DNA from: JAPOXR01 sp965214695
Lineage (GTDB): Bacteria > Pseudomonadota > Alphaproteobacteria > Rhodobacterales > Rhodobacteraceae
DNA length: 64,000 bases
NCBI GenBank assembly: GCA_965214695.1
Contig: OZ243967.1
Location: forward strand, 1,054,001-1,118,000
Direction of reading: 5' to 3'
Positions 62,715-64,000 of this stretch are shown here, in pieces (positions within the stretch are counted from its first letter, which is position 1; each line of letters starts with the position of its first letter). The notes under the pieces are model-generated. The model saw only the letters and a list, made by a program, of their open reading frames with translations, did no database searches and was not told the DNA's origin. The position numbers were made by a program, and so were the translations under genes.

Positions 62715-63320
62715 CTACAACCCGGCCCTGACCAGCGAGATGATGGCGTTGTTGATATCGTAGAAGGGCTGGATGCGCCCGACCGGCAACGCCACGTACA
62801 GGAACCTGGCAAAGACCAGCAATGCGATGCCATAGACCGAGGCGGTCACCAGCACCAAGGCCGCAGGCGACCTGACCTGCATGCACAGCAGCAACGCCAC
62901 GACGAATGCCGGGGCAGTGATGTAGAAGCCGATCCAGGGCGTCAGGACAAGGAACACGAAAGGCAGGACGAACACCGCGGCCAGCAACGGCGTCAGCCGG
63001 TCAGCCCTGTCATCGCTACCGGGGATCCCGGCGCCCGTCTCTGTCCGGCCGGTTGCCACTGCCGTCGACTCCTCCTGCCGGCGCCGGCGCAGGGAAAACA
63101 GCAATTGCAGCGTGGCCCCGGCCAGGATGGCGACACAGATTGCCAGCGGCCAGCCATCGGCACCAAACGCATAATCGGGTATCTGCTGGTCGAAATTGCC
63201 GGCCTGGGCGATTGCCAGGCCGGCGATTCCACACCAGACCAGCCACTCCACGACATGCCGCCGGGATTTCGGCGGCAATTCGGCCGGGGTGACGGGATTG
63301 CCGTCTTGATCGGTTGGCAT
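62715..63320 (-). CDS. tctB: Tripartite tricarboxylate transporter small membrane subunit TctB
   Basis: 201 residues, about four helices (VEWLVWCGIAGLAIA; WPLAICVAILAGATLQLLF; LLAAVFVLPFVFLVL; and the last near ALVLVTASVYGIALLVF). A long soluble loop between helices 2 and 3. Typical poorly conserved TctB size and layout, directly between tctC and tctA. Confidence 0.9.
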   Translation of the reverse strand: MPTDQDGNPVTPAELPPKSRRHVVEWLVWCGIAGLAIAQAGNFDQQIPDYAFGADGWPLAICVAILAGATLQLLFSLRRRRQEESTAVATGRTETGAGIPGSDDRADRLTPLLAAVFVLPFVFLVLTPWIGFYITAPAFVVALLLCMQVRSPAALVLVTASVYGIALLVFARFLYVALPVGRIQPFYDINNAIISLVRAGL

Positions 63321-63398
63321 CTGCGCGCCTGCCCTGCAATCTGCCTGAAAATGTCGCAGGAGGCGCAGGTGGCTCCCCCCGGATGATCCAGGGTTGGT

Positions 63399-64000
63399 CT
63401 AGTTGCCGATACCCATCATCTTGTACATGTCCTGGTAGGTGGCGACGGCGTCATTGATGAGCGCGATCGACCCCTCGGTGTCTCGGAAGCTGTCGATCAG
63501 GTGCATGAACTTCGATTCGTTAAAAGCCTGGTAGTCGGGCGTGGCGAATCCGGCGGCGCAGGCATCCGACAGGAAGGTGGCGATGTCATCGGGCACACCC
63601 GCCCTGACGTAGAATCCCCTGAACCGGGTCAGCGGTTCGAAATCCGCCCCGGCATCTCGATGCGTCGGAACGTCGGCGAAGACCCCCGGCCGCTCGTTGA
63701 GGAAGGTGAGGATTGGCACCATCTGTCCGGCATCGAGAAAGTTCCTCACATCGCCGGGCTGCTCGAACAGGAGATCGACATGACCGCCGATCAGCGCGCC
63801 ATAGCGTTCGGCCGGCTTGTCGAAGGCAATGAGGTTGAAATCCAGCCCCAGCGCCGATTCAAGCTGTTCGGTGACGACCAGCTCCATCGAACCGACCTTG
63901 CCGACATTGGCCATTGACAGCGCGCCCGGATTGGCCCGGGCATAGCCGGCCAGCGAGGCCCAGTCCGTGAACCGATCCTCGTCCGGCCGCATGTAGATCT
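63399..64000 (-). CDS. tctC: TTT solute-binding protein TctC, N-terminus beyond window edge
   Basis: The last ~200 residues are present. TctC/Bug-family features: DWASLAGYARANPGALSMANVG, ELVVTEQLESALG, GALIGGHVDLLF, GFYVRAGVPDDIATFLSDAC and YQAFNESKFMHL. Would carry a signal peptide upstream. Periplasmic receptor that determines substrate; its binding loop is partly outside the window. 78 bp before tctB. Confidence 0.92.
   Translation of the reverse strand, partial: IYMRPDEDRFTDWASLAGYARANPGALSMANVGKVGSMELVVTEQLESALGLDFNLIAFDKPAERYGALIGGHVDLLFEQPGDVRNFLDAGQMVPILTFLNERPGVFADVPTHRDAGADFEPLTRFRGFYVRAGVPDDIATFLSDACAAGFATPDYQAFNESKFMHLIDSFRDTEGSIALINDAVATYQDMYKMMGIGN

Overview
The window comes from a GC-rich alphaproteobacterium. 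Markers typical of that class are: the irr-fabA-fabB-fabI block, a COQ9-family gene divergent from rpsU, a 44-residue aa3-oxidase subunit IV, a metal-site-less dihydroorotase paired with pyrB, plant-type gshA, two-domain sua5, ubiA facing rsmE, and coaBC-dut. Coding density is high. Genes mostly overlap by 1-20 bp within operons, and non-ATG starts, especially TTG, are frequent. I see no rRNA, tRNA, CRISPR array, intact insertion sequence or phage genes. Genus cannot be read from the sequence; the transporter and osmolyte-catabolism genes would fit a marine or host-associated heterotroph (inference).

Layout. 1-9.5 kb: partial COQ9 gene, rpsU, cytochrome oxidase subunit IV, an acyl-CoA dehydrogenase/MBL-hydrolase pair, sua5 and yqgE (tails overlapping antisense across a 42-bp duplication), a DsbD-like periplasmic protein, moaB-udg, a sugar-epimerase-like gene. 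9.5-10.5 kb: remnant of an autotransporter-type beta-barrel gene. 10.7-13.8 kb: pyrB, pseudo-dihydroorotase, plsY. 13.8-26.4 kb: gshA-rsmE, ubiA, an OmpA-like membrane-anchored protein, moaE-moaD-pgsA, cspA, uvrC, an SDR, sppA. 27-31 kb: tag-irr divergent from fabA-fabB-fabI, then a 22-bp tandem repeat. 31.3-39.9 kb: VOC protein, HAD/alpha-beta hydrolase pair, a GcvT-type FAD demethylase, M3 peptidase, SH3 protein, a 2-hydroxyacid dehydrogenase lacking its catalytic Glu. 39.9-49.7 kb: moeB-dut-coaBC, cobU-cobC, gshB, rsmI, an LpoA-like lipoprotein, murJ. 49.8-53 kb: a degenerate rhomboid, trpS, an aminotransferase, a CoxG-like protein.

53.4-57.7 kb holds a complete AfuA/B/C-type ABC transporter operon. 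Convergent to it and running off the right edge is the most interesting block (57.7-64 kb): a TctC-TctB-TctA importer followed by a CoA-acylating aldehyde dehydrogenase and the two subunits of a succinyl-CoA-synthetase-like CoA ligase. Read as a pathway this imports an organic acid, activates it to a CoA thioester with an NDP-forming ligase and reduces it to an aldehyde. That is the logic known for sulfoacetate (SqwKL plus SqwD/SauS), here with a TTT-type transporter. The substrate is inferred, not shown.

Limits: family calls are from reading motifs and remembered family patterns. No database search was run.
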